Positions 8,576 through 20,035 of a stretch of 64,000 bases of DNA are shown in pieces. The stretch is taken from contig JBKBRB010000011.1 of the NCBI GenBank assembly GCA_046292465.1, positions 19,527-83,526 on the forward strand. Direction: 5' to 3'. Made by a program: the position numbers and the translations under genes. Positions within the stretch are counted from its first letter, which is position 1. Each line of letters starts with the position of its first letter. The DNA comes from JANWWM01 sp046292465. Its GTDB lineage: Bacteria > Bacteroidota > Chlorobiia > Chlorobiales > Thermochlorobacteraceae. The notes beneath the pieces were generated by a model. It was given only the letters and a program-made list of their open reading frames with translations, did not search any database and had not been told where the DNA came from.

Positions 8576-9190
8576 ATGATTTCGCTTCCACTGAAATTTC
8601 AAACGCCGAAAGATTGGGCAACAGAAGTGCTCAAATATCCAATCGCGCTCCTTTCCGACCATGCCTATTTAGAGCGCAAAGCCGCTACAAACGCGCTCGA
8701 CCTGCTCAACCGATGGGTTGATGCGCGCACATCAGAGCAATGGGTGCTCACGCTCTCGAACATCGCCAAAGATGAAGCCGCACATCTTTACACTGTTACC
8801 AAACTCATCGCCGAACGCGGTGGCAAACTTCAACGCAAACACAAATGCCAATACGCCAACGATCTACGTGCGCTCGTCCGCATTGGCAAGGGTAATTTGG
8901 AAGTGCTCGATAGATTGCTTGTTTCTGCCTTAATCGAAGCGCGCTCCTGCGAACGATTTTTGATTCTCGGCGAAGTGGCAACCGAACCAGATTTGAAACA
9001 TCTCTACAAAAGTCTCTTTGCGTCAGAGGCAGGGCATTACAAAACCTTTTTCAAACTTGCCGAAACCACAGCAACGGCGCGAGTTGTCGAATCGCGTTGG
9101 GAAGAATTGCTTGAAAAAGAATCTGAAATCATACAAGCACAGCCGATTGGCGTTGCATTGCACAGCGGCGTTGAGCAAGTGCTCGCATAA
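8576..9190 (+). CDS. miaE: tRNA-(ms2io6A37) hydroxylase MiaE
   Basis: A 204-residue non-haem di-iron monooxygenase that hydroxylates 2-methylthio-N6-isopentenyl-adenosine at tRNA position 37, using O2. The four-helix ferritin-like ligand set is visible: Glu in AYLERKAA, ExxH in KDEAAHLYT, Glu in EARSCERF and a second ExxH in ASEAGHYKTF. The ATG begins one base after the Uma2 stop. Its O2 requirement is notable in a lineage best known for anaerobic green sulfur bacteria. It ends two bases before the stop of the convergent subtilisin-like gene. Confidence 0.93.
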   Translation: MISLPLKFQTPKDWATEVLKYPIALLSDHAYLERKAATNALDLLNRWVDARTSEQWVLTLSNIAKDEAAHLYTVTKLIAERGGKLQRKHKCQYANDLRALVRIGKGNLEVLDRLLVSALIEARSCERFLILGEVATEPDLKHLYKSLFASEAGHYKTFFKLAETTATARVVESRWEELLEKESEIIQAQPIGVALHSGVEQVLA

Positions 9191-9192
9191 AC

Positions 9193-12100
9193 TTACTTCA
9201 TCAAAATCATCTTGCGCGTGGCGGCAAAGCCGTTGGCTTTCAGAAGGTAAAAATAAACGCCACTTGAAAGGTTGTATCTCGAAGAATTAAACCCGTATTG
9301 ATAGACGCCCGCGTCTTGACGCGCCTGAACAAGCGTTGCGACACGTCGCCCCAACACATCGAAGAGTTCTAACTTCACATCGGCGGCCATAGGCAATTCG
9401 TAGCGAATGACCGTTGTCGGATTAAACGGATTGGGATAGTTCTGATAGAGCGCGTATTGACGCGGCTTTTCAGACGATTGCGGTTTCATTTGCACGATTG
9501 CAATGGGTGCGTAATCATGCACGATACCGTCAAAGTCGAACGAGCGAAGTTTGTAGCGATAGGTTTTGCCGAGTTCGACGGTTTGGTCAAGGAAGGCGTA
9601 AGCGTGTTCCGTGTTCGTTGTGCCTTGTCCGCGCAGGTGTTGATGGTCGCGATAGCTTGCACGCACAATCCAATCGGTGGAATCTTGTCGGAGCAGTTCA
9701 AAGCCGAGATTTTGCTGTTCGCTCAGCGTTTTCCATTCGATGCGTGCGTTGTCGCCGATTTGCCTTGCCGTGAACGAAGCAAGTGAAACAGGAAGCGGAT
9801 TGTCGCCCGTCGAGGCAATCACGAAGTCGCTGAAATTTGTTAAGCCTGAAACAGTAATCAGCGGTGAATTGTAACTTAAACTCGCGCCTAAATCTTCAAC
9901 ATTCTGCCAAACGCTTGACGCATTTGTGCGCTTTAAGACTTTCAGCGTGTTGAAGTTTGAAATCCCGCCGATGCCCGTCAAATCAAGCGTGAGCGAATAT
10001 GTGCCAACGCTCGGACCGTGCGACGGCGTAATCGTCCAATATCCATCGGTTGCAATGTTTGCAATGCCACTTGGCAGTGAGCCAACAATGTTGGCTTGAG
10101 TCGTTCGGCGAACGGCGGTAAAGCGCGTTGGTGCTGAAATGCCTGATGGGAATTGAAGCGAAACGCCTGTATTGCCGATGCTAAATGCCGATGTGCCTTC
10201 GCCGATAAAGAACAGCCGTGTTGATGCAACGGTGGAAACTGCTGTATCAACGGCAGGCGTGGTAAAAGCAAGTTCAATTTCGCTTGGCGAGAGTGCCTGT
10301 GTGGAAGGCGATTTGCCGCGCACGGCAAACGTGTAGGTGGTGTTGGGAGAAAGCCCTGTAAGGGTTTGCGAGGTATTCGTGCCTTCGTAGATGACCGTGC
10401 CGTTTTGCTTCACTTGAAACACAGAGGCGTTGCCCGACCATGAGAGCGTGAGCGAAGTTGGCGTAATGTTGCTAATGGAAAGTGCAAGTGGCGCGAGCGG
10501 ATTTTGCCGTTGCAATGCGCCAAGTGCGTTGAGTTTGCCATAGCCCCAACTGGTGTTGAATGGTGGAATTGCACCTGTTTGTGCGTCGCTTCGCGTGCTA
10601 TCCAACAAGAGTTGTTTGTAGCGACTAACGGAAAGTGTAGGTTCGGCTTGTAAGAGCAATGCACCAACACCTGCGACGTGCGGAGCACTTGCCGATGTTC
10701 CGCCAAGCGTGCCTGCGGTGGTTGTAACATTCGTTGGCGCGGCGAGTTCAGGCTTGCTTCGTTCATCGCGGGTTTTGCCAATGCTTGAAATCGGAGAGAT
10801 TGCGCCGTCCGAAATTTGAAACGCCGCAACAGAGAGTGCGGAATCGGCAGTGCTGGGCGTTACGATGCTTTTTTCAAAAAGTGGTGTTTGCCAAACGCCG
10901 TTTGCACTGTTACTCACACGCCATGCATCGACCTTGCCTGTGCTGACAATGTTTCCGCCGTGCAGTCGTAATCGCCATGTGCCCGTGTTGCCTGCTGTCG
11001 GTTTAATGCCCCATTGGATATTCCAATCGCCGTTTGGTAAGTAGTATTCGTTGGAGAGTTGAAACTGCCCTTGTGTAACGGTGAGAACAGGCGTCGTGGA
11101 GTCTGTCGGAATCGTTGAAAGTGTTGCGCCGCTTGGGGTAATGAGCGAAATGCCGACCGAATCTGAACCGCTAATCCACGCATTGCCGATGAAAAAGCCT
11201 GATGTGTTTGTTGCAGTGAAAATTAAGTCTGTCGTGGAACTTTGAGAGACGAAAGCATTTGTGTAGACGCCTGTGGTGCGGTCGTTGCCTGCGGCAGTTG
11301 CAAAGAGAACGCCGTTGCCTGAAAGTGAATCAATGGCAAGTTCTTGGTCGCGTGTGCCGTCGTGTGCGCCGCTGTGTCCGCCGATGCTATAACTGATGGA
11401 AACAGGCATGCCGAGCAGTTTGGCTTTCTTTTGAATGTAGTTAAACGCGTCGATGATGTTTGCGCTGGTTGCGCCGGTGCCTGTTTTTCGGACAACCAAA
11501 ATGATGTTCGCGTCGGGTGCAATCCCTTTTTCGCCGCTTTGTGAGCCATCGCCAGCGGCAATGCCAAGGCAATTTGTGCCGTGTGTATTATTGGGAATTG
11601 TTGCAAGCCCTGCGTTGATTGCCGCGCTATCCCATTCTGTTCCGTAGGCGTAGGCGGGTGATGTTGGAAACTGCGCGGGGGTGTTGGTCATTTGATTCCA
11701 CATATAAAGAATGCGCGTTTTGCCGTTGGAATCTTTGAAATCGCCGTGATTGAAGTTGAAACCATCATCAACAACGCCAATCAAAACGCCTTTGCCTGTG
11801 TAGCCAAGCGCGTGTGCGGAATCCACATTGATGCCAAGCCATGCCCCACTCATTTGAGAATTACTGCGACTGACCGACATGGAAAGTTGCTCGTCAGGCG
11901 GCTCGATGTTGACTGCCGCAAAATTTGCGAACTGTTGCAGAACGTCTAATTGGTTGGCAGGAATTGAAATCGTGAGAATAGAGCCAAGTTGAGTGCCAAT
12001 CGTGCCGCCTACTTTTGAGAGTTCAGACCGAATGAGTGCGAGTTCCTTGCTTGAAAAATTGCCACGCTTGTGCCGCAATGAAACTTGAATAGTTTCCGAC

Positions 12101-12222
12101 GATTGCGCTTGAACTTCGGCACCGAGTTGAAAAAAGTGCTTTGAAGCCTTGTGTTGGGTTTGAGCGAAGAGAGATGAAAAAGAGAAGAGCAGCAGAGCGA
12201 AAGGCAATAGACATGGGCGCAT
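9193..12222 (-). CDS. Subtilisin-like (S8) secreted peptidase with T9SS sorting domain
   Basis: A 1009-residue secreted serine peptidase. Order of parts: signal peptide (cleavage after SSLFAQ, about residue 21), a propeptide-like region to about 110, an S8 catalytic domain with Asp152 (GVVDDGF), His214 (NNTHGTN) and Ser510 (GGTSASAPHVAG), a fibronectin type III domain from about 575, a beta-rich region, and a C-terminal type A sorting domain (QNYPNPFNPTTVIRYELP, LFDVLGR, SSGVYFYLL, ending in KMILMK). The sorting domain is the known signal for export across the outer membrane by the type IX system. It is the last gene of the smc-Rpn-HAD strand run but has its own 46-base gap. Confidence 0.92.
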   Translation of the reverse strand: MRPCLLPFALLLFSFSSLFAQTQHKASKHFFQLGAEVQAQSSETIQVSLRHKRGNFSSKELALIRSELSKVGGTIGTQLGSILTISIPANQLDVLQQFANFAAVNIEPPDEQLSMSVSRSNSQMSGAWLGINVDSAHALGYTGKGVLIGVVDDGFNFNHGDFKDSNGKTRILYMWNQMTNTPAQFPTSPAYAYGTEWDSAAINAGLATIPNNTHGTNCLGIAAGDGSQSGEKGIAPDANIILVVRKTGTGATSANIIDAFNYIQKKAKLLGMPVSISYSIGGHSGAHDGTRDQELAIDSLSGNGVLFATAAGNDRTTGVYTNAFVSQSSTTDLIFTATNTSGFFIGNAWISGSDSVGISLITPSGATLSTIPTDSTTPVLTVTQGQFQLSNEYYLPNGDWNIQWGIKPTAGNTGTWRLRLHGGNIVSTGKVDAWRVSNSANGVWQTPLFEKSIVTPSTADSALSVAAFQISDGAISPISSIGKTRDERSKPELAAPTNVTTTAGTLGGTSASAPHVAGVGALLLQAEPTLSVSRYKQLLLDSTRSDAQTGAIPPFNTSWGYGKLNALGALQRQNPLAPLALSISNITPTSLTLSWSGNASVFQVKQNGTVIYEGTNTSQTLTGLSPNTTYTFAVRGKSPSTQALSPSEIELAFTTPAVDTAVSTVASTRLFFIGEGTSAFSIGNTGVSLQFPSGISAPTRFTAVRRTTQANIVGSLPSGIANIATDGYWTITPSHGPSVGTYSLTLDLTGIGGISNFNTLKVLKRTNASSVWQNVEDLGASLSYNSPLITVSGLTNFSDFVIASTGDNPLPVSLASFTARQIGDNARIEWKTLSEQQNLGFELLRQDSTDWIVRASYRDHQHLRGQGTTNTEHAYAFLDQTVELGKTYRYKLRSFDFDGIVHDYAPIAIVQMKPQSSEKPRQYALYQNYPNPFNPTTVIRYELPMAADVKLELFDVLGRRVATLVQARQDAGVYQYGFNSSRYNLSSGVYFYLLKANGFAATRKMILMK

Positions 12223-12268
12223 ATGGGAAGTGATTTTTTTGAACGAAGTAAATTTCGTTACAACAGTA

Positions 12269-12958
12269 TTAACTCATAATGGCTTCGAATGCCGCCTCGA
12301 CATTGGCAAAATTTTCAAAGGTATAATCAGGATTGAAGGCTTGTAATTGCGATACGGTATAGTGCCCTGTGGCAACTGCAATACATTTCGAATTTAGAAT
12401 TTTGGCGCAGTTGACATCGTGTTCGGTGTCGCCGATGATGACGACGTCTTTTCCTGTGAAGCGAATGCCTGTGCGCTCGAATGCGCGTTGGACAGCGACA
12501 GCCGGAAGAGCGTTGCGCGTATTGGCGTCGTCGGCAAATGCACCGAATGCGAAGTAGTCGTTCAGTTCAGGCAAGGCGAGTTTATGCCGTCCTGACTCTT
12601 CAAAATTTCCTGTCAATAACGCAAGCACAACGCTTTCTTCGCGAGCGAGTTTTTCAACGAGTTCGTAGATGCCTGCCATTACTTCAATATGTTCGCGCTG
12701 TGCGTGCTCTTTAAAGTTGCGAATATAACGGCGTTTTGCTTCTTCGAAGCCTTTTTGAATGTCGCTGTCATTCAGCCCTGCGGCACGCATAACTTCTTTG
12801 ATGATGACACTATCGAGCTTGCCTGCAAAGTTGTGCGTTGCGGCAGAACCTTCTGTGCCAAAGACTTCGCGTAGCGCGTCAATCAGCGATTGGCGGCTAA
12901 TGCCACGAACACGCACGAGTGTGCCGTCGATATCGAAGAGAACAAGTTTTTTGGGCAT
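12269..12958 (-). CDS. HAD-superfamily hydrolase (phosphoglycolate-phosphatase-like)
   Basis: A 229-residue HAD subfamily IA hydrolase. Motif I is LFDIDGTLVRV (nucleophile and acid Asp), motif II is in VLALLTGNFEESG, and motif III/IV is KDVVIIGDTEHDVNCAK. An alpha-helical cap lies between residues 15 and 90. The substrate is unknown; Gph-like phosphoglycolate phosphatases and beta-phosphoglucomutases share this layout. Its ATG overlaps the stop codon of the Rpn-type nuclease by one base (TAATG), so it is translationally coupled to it and lies downstream of smc. Confidence 0.85.
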   Translation of the reverse strand: MPKKLVLFDIDGTLVRVRGISRQSLIDALREVFGTEGSAATHNFAGKLDSVIIKEVMRAAGLNDSDIQKGFEEAKRRYIRNFKEHAQREHIEVMAGIYELVEKLAREESVVLALLTGNFEESGRHKLALPELNDYFAFGAFADDANTRNALPAVAVQRAFERTGIRFTGKDVVIIGDTEHDVNCAKILNSKCIAVATGHYTVSQLQAFNPDYTFENFANVEAAFEAIMS

Positions 12959-13764
12959 TAAACGCTCTTAACTTTCTCGAGAGGCAGGTTAAGTTCTTTT
13001 GCGATTTCTTCATTGCTCAAGCCGAGTTTTCGCAAGAGTGGAACCGAGGCTAATTTGCCTTTTTCCTCTCCTTGTTGCAATCCTTGTTGCAATCCTTGTT
13101 GCAATCCTTTCTGCAACCCTTCTTGCAATCCTTCTTCTAAAATTTCTTGGAAGGCGCGAGTTTTTTTTAACTCTTCTTCGAATTCCTCTTGAAGACTTAA
13201 CATTTTCAAAATCTCCTTTCGGGTTAGTGATGGAAATTTGTAAAAAAGCACGCGCTCAATGAAATCGAGATATTCAGGTGCGCGCTCGATTAGCATTTTT
13301 GCTGTACTGATCGCTGTGGCGCTTGGCTCAATTAGCAACTTAAAGATAGCCACAGATGGGTCTAAACGCGCTATGTCGGTAAGCTCGTCCATGTAGATAC
13401 GCTTTATGAGCCGTGTGTTCAGCAATTCTTCAAAGGCTAATAAGTTTTCTTGTTCTGCCTTCCGACTCGGATAAATCACCACAGCGTGCCAACGTTTGAC
13501 AGGGAACTGCTTGATGTAGAGAAAAATTTCGGCAAAAAATCGTGCGTAGAACGCTTCATCGCGCTGAAACTGCACTTCCACAAAGAACGTGTACTCGTCA
13601 TTGCTCACTGGTTCAAAGACGGCATCAAGTCGGAAAGCAGTTTCTTTGAGTTCAACAGATTTGAACGTGTAATTTTTCGGATTGAGTTCAGGTCGTCCAA
13701 TCAAGGCAAAGAATCCTCTCGGAATTTGCTGAAACCAAAGATAGGCGAGTTTATCGGTCCGCAT
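12958..13764 (-). CDS. Rpn/PD-(D/E)XK family nuclease (DUF2887-like) with repeat-bearing tail
   Basis: A 268-residue protein of the recombination-promoting nuclease / putative transposase group, with a PD-(D/E)XK fold. The start was set at 13764 because the paralogue at 54373 begins with the same MRTDKLAYLWFQ; the longer frame upstream only reads back into smc. Active-site positions appear as FRLDAVF (Asp) and FFVEVQFQRDE (ExQ in place of ExK, usual for this group). Two further conserved blocks are AVVIYPSRKAEQ and RIYMDELTDI. The C-terminus has tandem QQGL repeats, then a conserved LRKLGLSNEEIAKELNL helix. It lies five bases after the smc stop and overlaps the HAD gene. Confidence 0.85.
   Translation of the reverse strand: MRTDKLAYLWFQQIPRGFFALIGRPELNPKNYTFKSVELKETAFRLDAVFEPVSNDEYTFFVEVQFQRDEAFYARFFAEIFLYIKQFPVKRWHAVVIYPSRKAEQENLLAFEELLNTRLIKRIYMDELTDIARLDPSVAIFKLLIEPSATAISTAKMLIERAPEYLDFIERVLFYKFPSLTRKEILKMLSLQEEFEEELKKTRAFQEILEEGLQEGLQKGLQQGLQQGLQQGEEKGKLASVPLLRKLGLSNEEIAKELNLPLEKVKSV
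13070..13129 (-). repeat. 12-bp tandem repeat inside the Rpn-type gene
   Basis: Three perfect copies of CCTTGTTGCAAT (13070-13105) are followed by two diverged copies to 13129. On the coding strand each unit encodes about one QQGL/QKGL tetrapeptide. Because the unit is 12 bases, copy-number change would keep the frame and only alter tail length. Confidence 0.9.
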
Positions 13765-13769
13765 TGAGT

Positions 13770-17303
<3,534 letters not shown>

Positions 17304-17373
17304 GTCAGTATGTTCAAGTTAGTGTTGAGTGGAGCGATGTTTTTCTGCCAAAGTCAGAGCAGAACATCATCGG

Positions 17374-19965
17374 TCATTTCAAAATATGCCAGTATTGAAA
17401 ATAGGCGAAGACCTGTGAAGCGTTGTTGTAAAGTGCGAATAATCCGCCCCAAAACGCCACCAAAATCAAAAAGCCAAAGAAGTAAGTCGAGTAGCGATTG
17501 AGTTCGGCGACTGTCGCAATGCCCATCAAGAATCGTAATGTGGTAAAAGCAAGAAAGGCAAGCGAGGTCAGAATGACTGCATAAACAAACAATACGCTTT
17601 CCATTCGCTCAATAAACACAGCAAGCGCAAGCATGAGAAACCAATGCGCACACGACCAAGTCCAAACGTTCAAAAGTTGCGAATAGCGTGCGTGATGATT
17701 TCGTATCACAAACAGCCAAAGTTGTGCAAACGCCGCTGTAAGCAAAGACAGCGCGAAAAAAATGACGGCGAAAACTGGAACAGCAAACGAGGGATTCAAA
17801 ACCAAAACATTAAGATGCTGTTTAACCTCTTTTGACGCGACAATGTGCGTGAGCCAAAAGTCAACAAGAAACGTCTCTCGCCCGACATACAAAATTGCCG
17901 AGAGCGTCGCGCTCCACGTCAGCGACAAAAGCGTGAGCAGCAAAATCGTATCCAGCGGAATGTAAATGCGCGAGTCGCGAATGTCGACGAAGAGATTAAA
18001 CGGACGAAGCAATGCGCGCGGAAAGTTCTCCCGCAACCGCTTGTTGCTATTAAGCGCATAGACAAACGCCACCACTAAAAACACACTACACAAAATCAAA
18101 AACGGCGAGAACTCTGCTTCAGCTTTGCCAATCGGCGGATTATAGACGCGCTCGCCTGCATAAAGCGCTTGCACCATTTCAAAAGCAGGCTTTTTTTCTC
18201 GCCAAAACGTTGTTAAGCCAGTTGTCGCAAGATGCGGTTCAGGATTTTCAGCGTTCAGTATAGGCGAAAACGCTAAGCGATAATCACAAAGCGACTCAAT
18301 GCATGAACCCGCAATCCATCGTTCCGATTCGTTCAGCCGCTCGAACATCTTAAAAGAATCCATCAAAAATTTGGCTTGATATTCAAGCGAGTGCACGTCG
18401 CTATACCCATTATGGTTGTTCGGTTCAGCATAAACGCCGTAGCTTGTAACCACAACGGGCTTTTTAAGCGAGCGCGCTTCTTTGAGATACGATTCAAATT
18501 CACCGACGCGAAGGTTTAGCGCGTTTGCCGCAAGAAAATCGGCGTAGCGATAAGCGTTGCTCGGCGCAAAAGACTTCGGCGAAAAAAAGGTGAGATTTTG
18601 AGACTGCTTTTTGGCAAGTGTGTAGAGCCGTTCCAAGTAGATGTCCAAATTCGGATTTACCACGTTTAAGCCGCCACCGAACCCGTATGCAATCACGCTT
18701 GGCGAAAACTTCGTTGCACTGATGACCTCACGCAAAAGCGCGTCAGCGTTTTCTAAAATTTTCGGCTTGAGCAAAAGCGAGGTCGGCGCGTATCGGAACG
18801 GCAAATTGATGAGCATCAACATGCCCAAACTATCGGCATATTGTTGCCAAAGCGGATTTGGAATTTGACTGAAATACATCGCATTTGCGCCAAGACTTTG
18901 AAGCAGTGAAAAGTCGGTTTCAATTTCTTTGTTGGAAATTGCGCACGCGGTTTCAGGATTGTCCTCGATGATGTGAACGCCTTTGAGCTCAATTGCTTCG
19001 CCGTTGAGGTAAATTGCGCCGTCTTTGGCTTCGAGCGTTCTAAAACCAGTTTGAAACGATATATCGTCCAACAGCATGCCGTTTGCCGCAAGAAGTGAAA
19101 GCGTGAGCGTGTAGCGCGCTGGCGACTTCGGCGACCAGCGCATGATGTTCGCCACTGAAATCGTTTTTTCACCCATAATGAACTTGTCGCTTTCAGGCAT
19201 AAACTCACTGATAACGCCCGACGCAACCACAAGCGAATCTTTCGTCAGCGTAAATGTGAGCCGCGCCAAACGATTGCCCGCCGAATCGGACGGAATCGGG
19301 TAACTGCGAAGGTTCGATGTTTTGCATTGCGTTTGCAAGGTGAGTTCGAGCGTGTTGTCAGTCGCAATTTGATATTTGAAATCGACGTCGTCGATGCGAA
19401 TCGGGGACTTTGACACCAGCGCGAGGTTGCGGACCAATCCGCCAAAAAACTGTGGCTCAAAGGCTTGCGGTTTCAAGGGAACCGTGTTCTTGAAATCTAA
19501 ATGCGGGTCAACTTCAATCGTAAGTTTGTTCTCTGTATCAAAACGCAGGTATTCTGATGGGATATCGATGCTGAACGGCACGAAACTTCCTAAATGCAGT
19601 GCGACAAATTGGTCATTGAGTAAAATCCGACATGCCCCACCAACTCCGTCGCTTTGTAGTTCAAACACGCTTGACTCATCGGACTTCTCCAAACGAAAGG
19701 TCTTTTCAAATTTCATCACGCCTTGAAACTCGGTCGCCGACGGCACATAAACGTCTTGTTTCTTTTCGTCGGAAAAAATGGCAGTCCACTTGCCCGTTAG
19801 CGATTGCACTTTACGCGAAAGTGAGCGCGTCAAACCGATGGCATCGGCTTCATCAATCGTGCGGTTTTCATAAAAAGTCGGTTGAGCAAAAAGAGAAATT
19901 GGCAAGAAAACAAAGAAGAGAGCGAAAACGATGTTGGCTTTTTTCACGTCAAGGGTGAAGTTCAA
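17374..19965 (-). CDS. Glycoside hydrolase family 2-like membrane protein lacking catalytic glutamates
   Basis: An 863-residue protein with a signal peptide (to LFAQ, about 28). It then follows GH2 order: jelly-roll domain (about 55-185, GACRILLNDQFVALHLGSF), immunoglobulin-like domain (about 190-315) and TIM barrel (from YLNGEAIELKGVHIIEDNPE at 319). The acid/base motif, normally SLGNE, reads YGFGGG, so Gly432 replaces Glu. The nucleophile motif, normally TEYG, reads TSYG, so Ser508 replaces Glu. GH2-typical sequence around both (SPSVIA, EYQAKFL, GLTTF) is kept. After about residue 618 come some six membrane segments resembling Yip1-like domains. It is probably a non-catalytic carbohydrate-binding or scaffold protein facing the periplasm. 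TAACTTTG on the minus strand (19988-19995) may be its promoter. Confidence 0.75.
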   Translation of the reverse strand: MNFTLDVKKANIVFALFFVFLPISLFAQPTFYENRTIDEADAIGLTRSLSRKVQSLTGKWTAIFSDEKKQDVYVPSATEFQGVMKFEKTFRLEKSDESSVFELQSDGVGGACRILLNDQFVALHLGSFVPFSIDIPSEYLRFDTENKLTIEVDPHLDFKNTVPLKPQAFEPQFFGGLVRNLALVSKSPIRIDDVDFKYQIATDNTLELTLQTQCKTSNLRSYPIPSDSAGNRLARLTFTLTKDSLVVASGVISEFMPESDKFIMGEKTISVANIMRWSPKSPARYTLTLSLLAANGMLLDDISFQTGFRTLEAKDGAIYLNGEAIELKGVHIIEDNPETACAISNKEIETDFSLLQSLGANAMYFSQIPNPLWQQYADSLGMLMLINLPFRYAPTSLLLKPKILENADALLREVISATKFSPSVIAYGFGGGLNVVNPNLDIYLERLYTLAKKQSQNLTFFSPKSFAPSNAYRYADFLAANALNLRVGEFESYLKEARSLKKPVVVTSYGVYAEPNNHNGYSDVHSLEYQAKFLMDSFKMFERLNESERWIAGSCIESLCDYRLAFSPILNAENPEPHLATTGLTTFWREKKPAFEMVQALYAGERVYNPPIGKAEAEFSPFLILCSVFLVVAFVYALNSNKRLRENFPRALLRPFNLFVDIRDSRIYIPLDTILLLTLLSLTWSATLSAILYVGRETFLVDFWLTHIVASKEVKQHLNVLVLNPSFAVPVFAVIFFALSLLTAAFAQLWLFVIRNHHARYSQLLNVWTWSCAHWFLMLALAVFIERMESVLFVYAVILTSLAFLAFTTLRFLMGIATVAELNRYSTYFFGFLILVAFWGGLFALYNNASQVFAYFQYWHILK

Positions 19966-19987
19966 AAGGTTGCAAATTTTAAGGCGG

Positions 19988-19995
19988 CAAAGTTA
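19988..19995 (-). promoter_or_regulatory. Candidate Bacteroidota-type -7 element (TAACTTTG)
   Basis: TAACTTTG on the minus strand ends 22 bases before the ATG of the GH2-like gene, inside the 70-base gap after the M14 peptidase gene. It fits TAnnTTTG exactly; a -33 box is not evident. Confidence 0.4.
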
Positions 19996-20035
19996 ATGCT
20001 TTTCTCCGATACCTTTGCAGGGTTGAATCAGGCTT

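Noticed and set aside
12240..12262. Inverted repeat AACGAA/TTCGTT before the subtilisin-like gene
   Set aside because: Only six paired bases with a six-base AT-rich loop; not followed by Ts and not clearly an operator.
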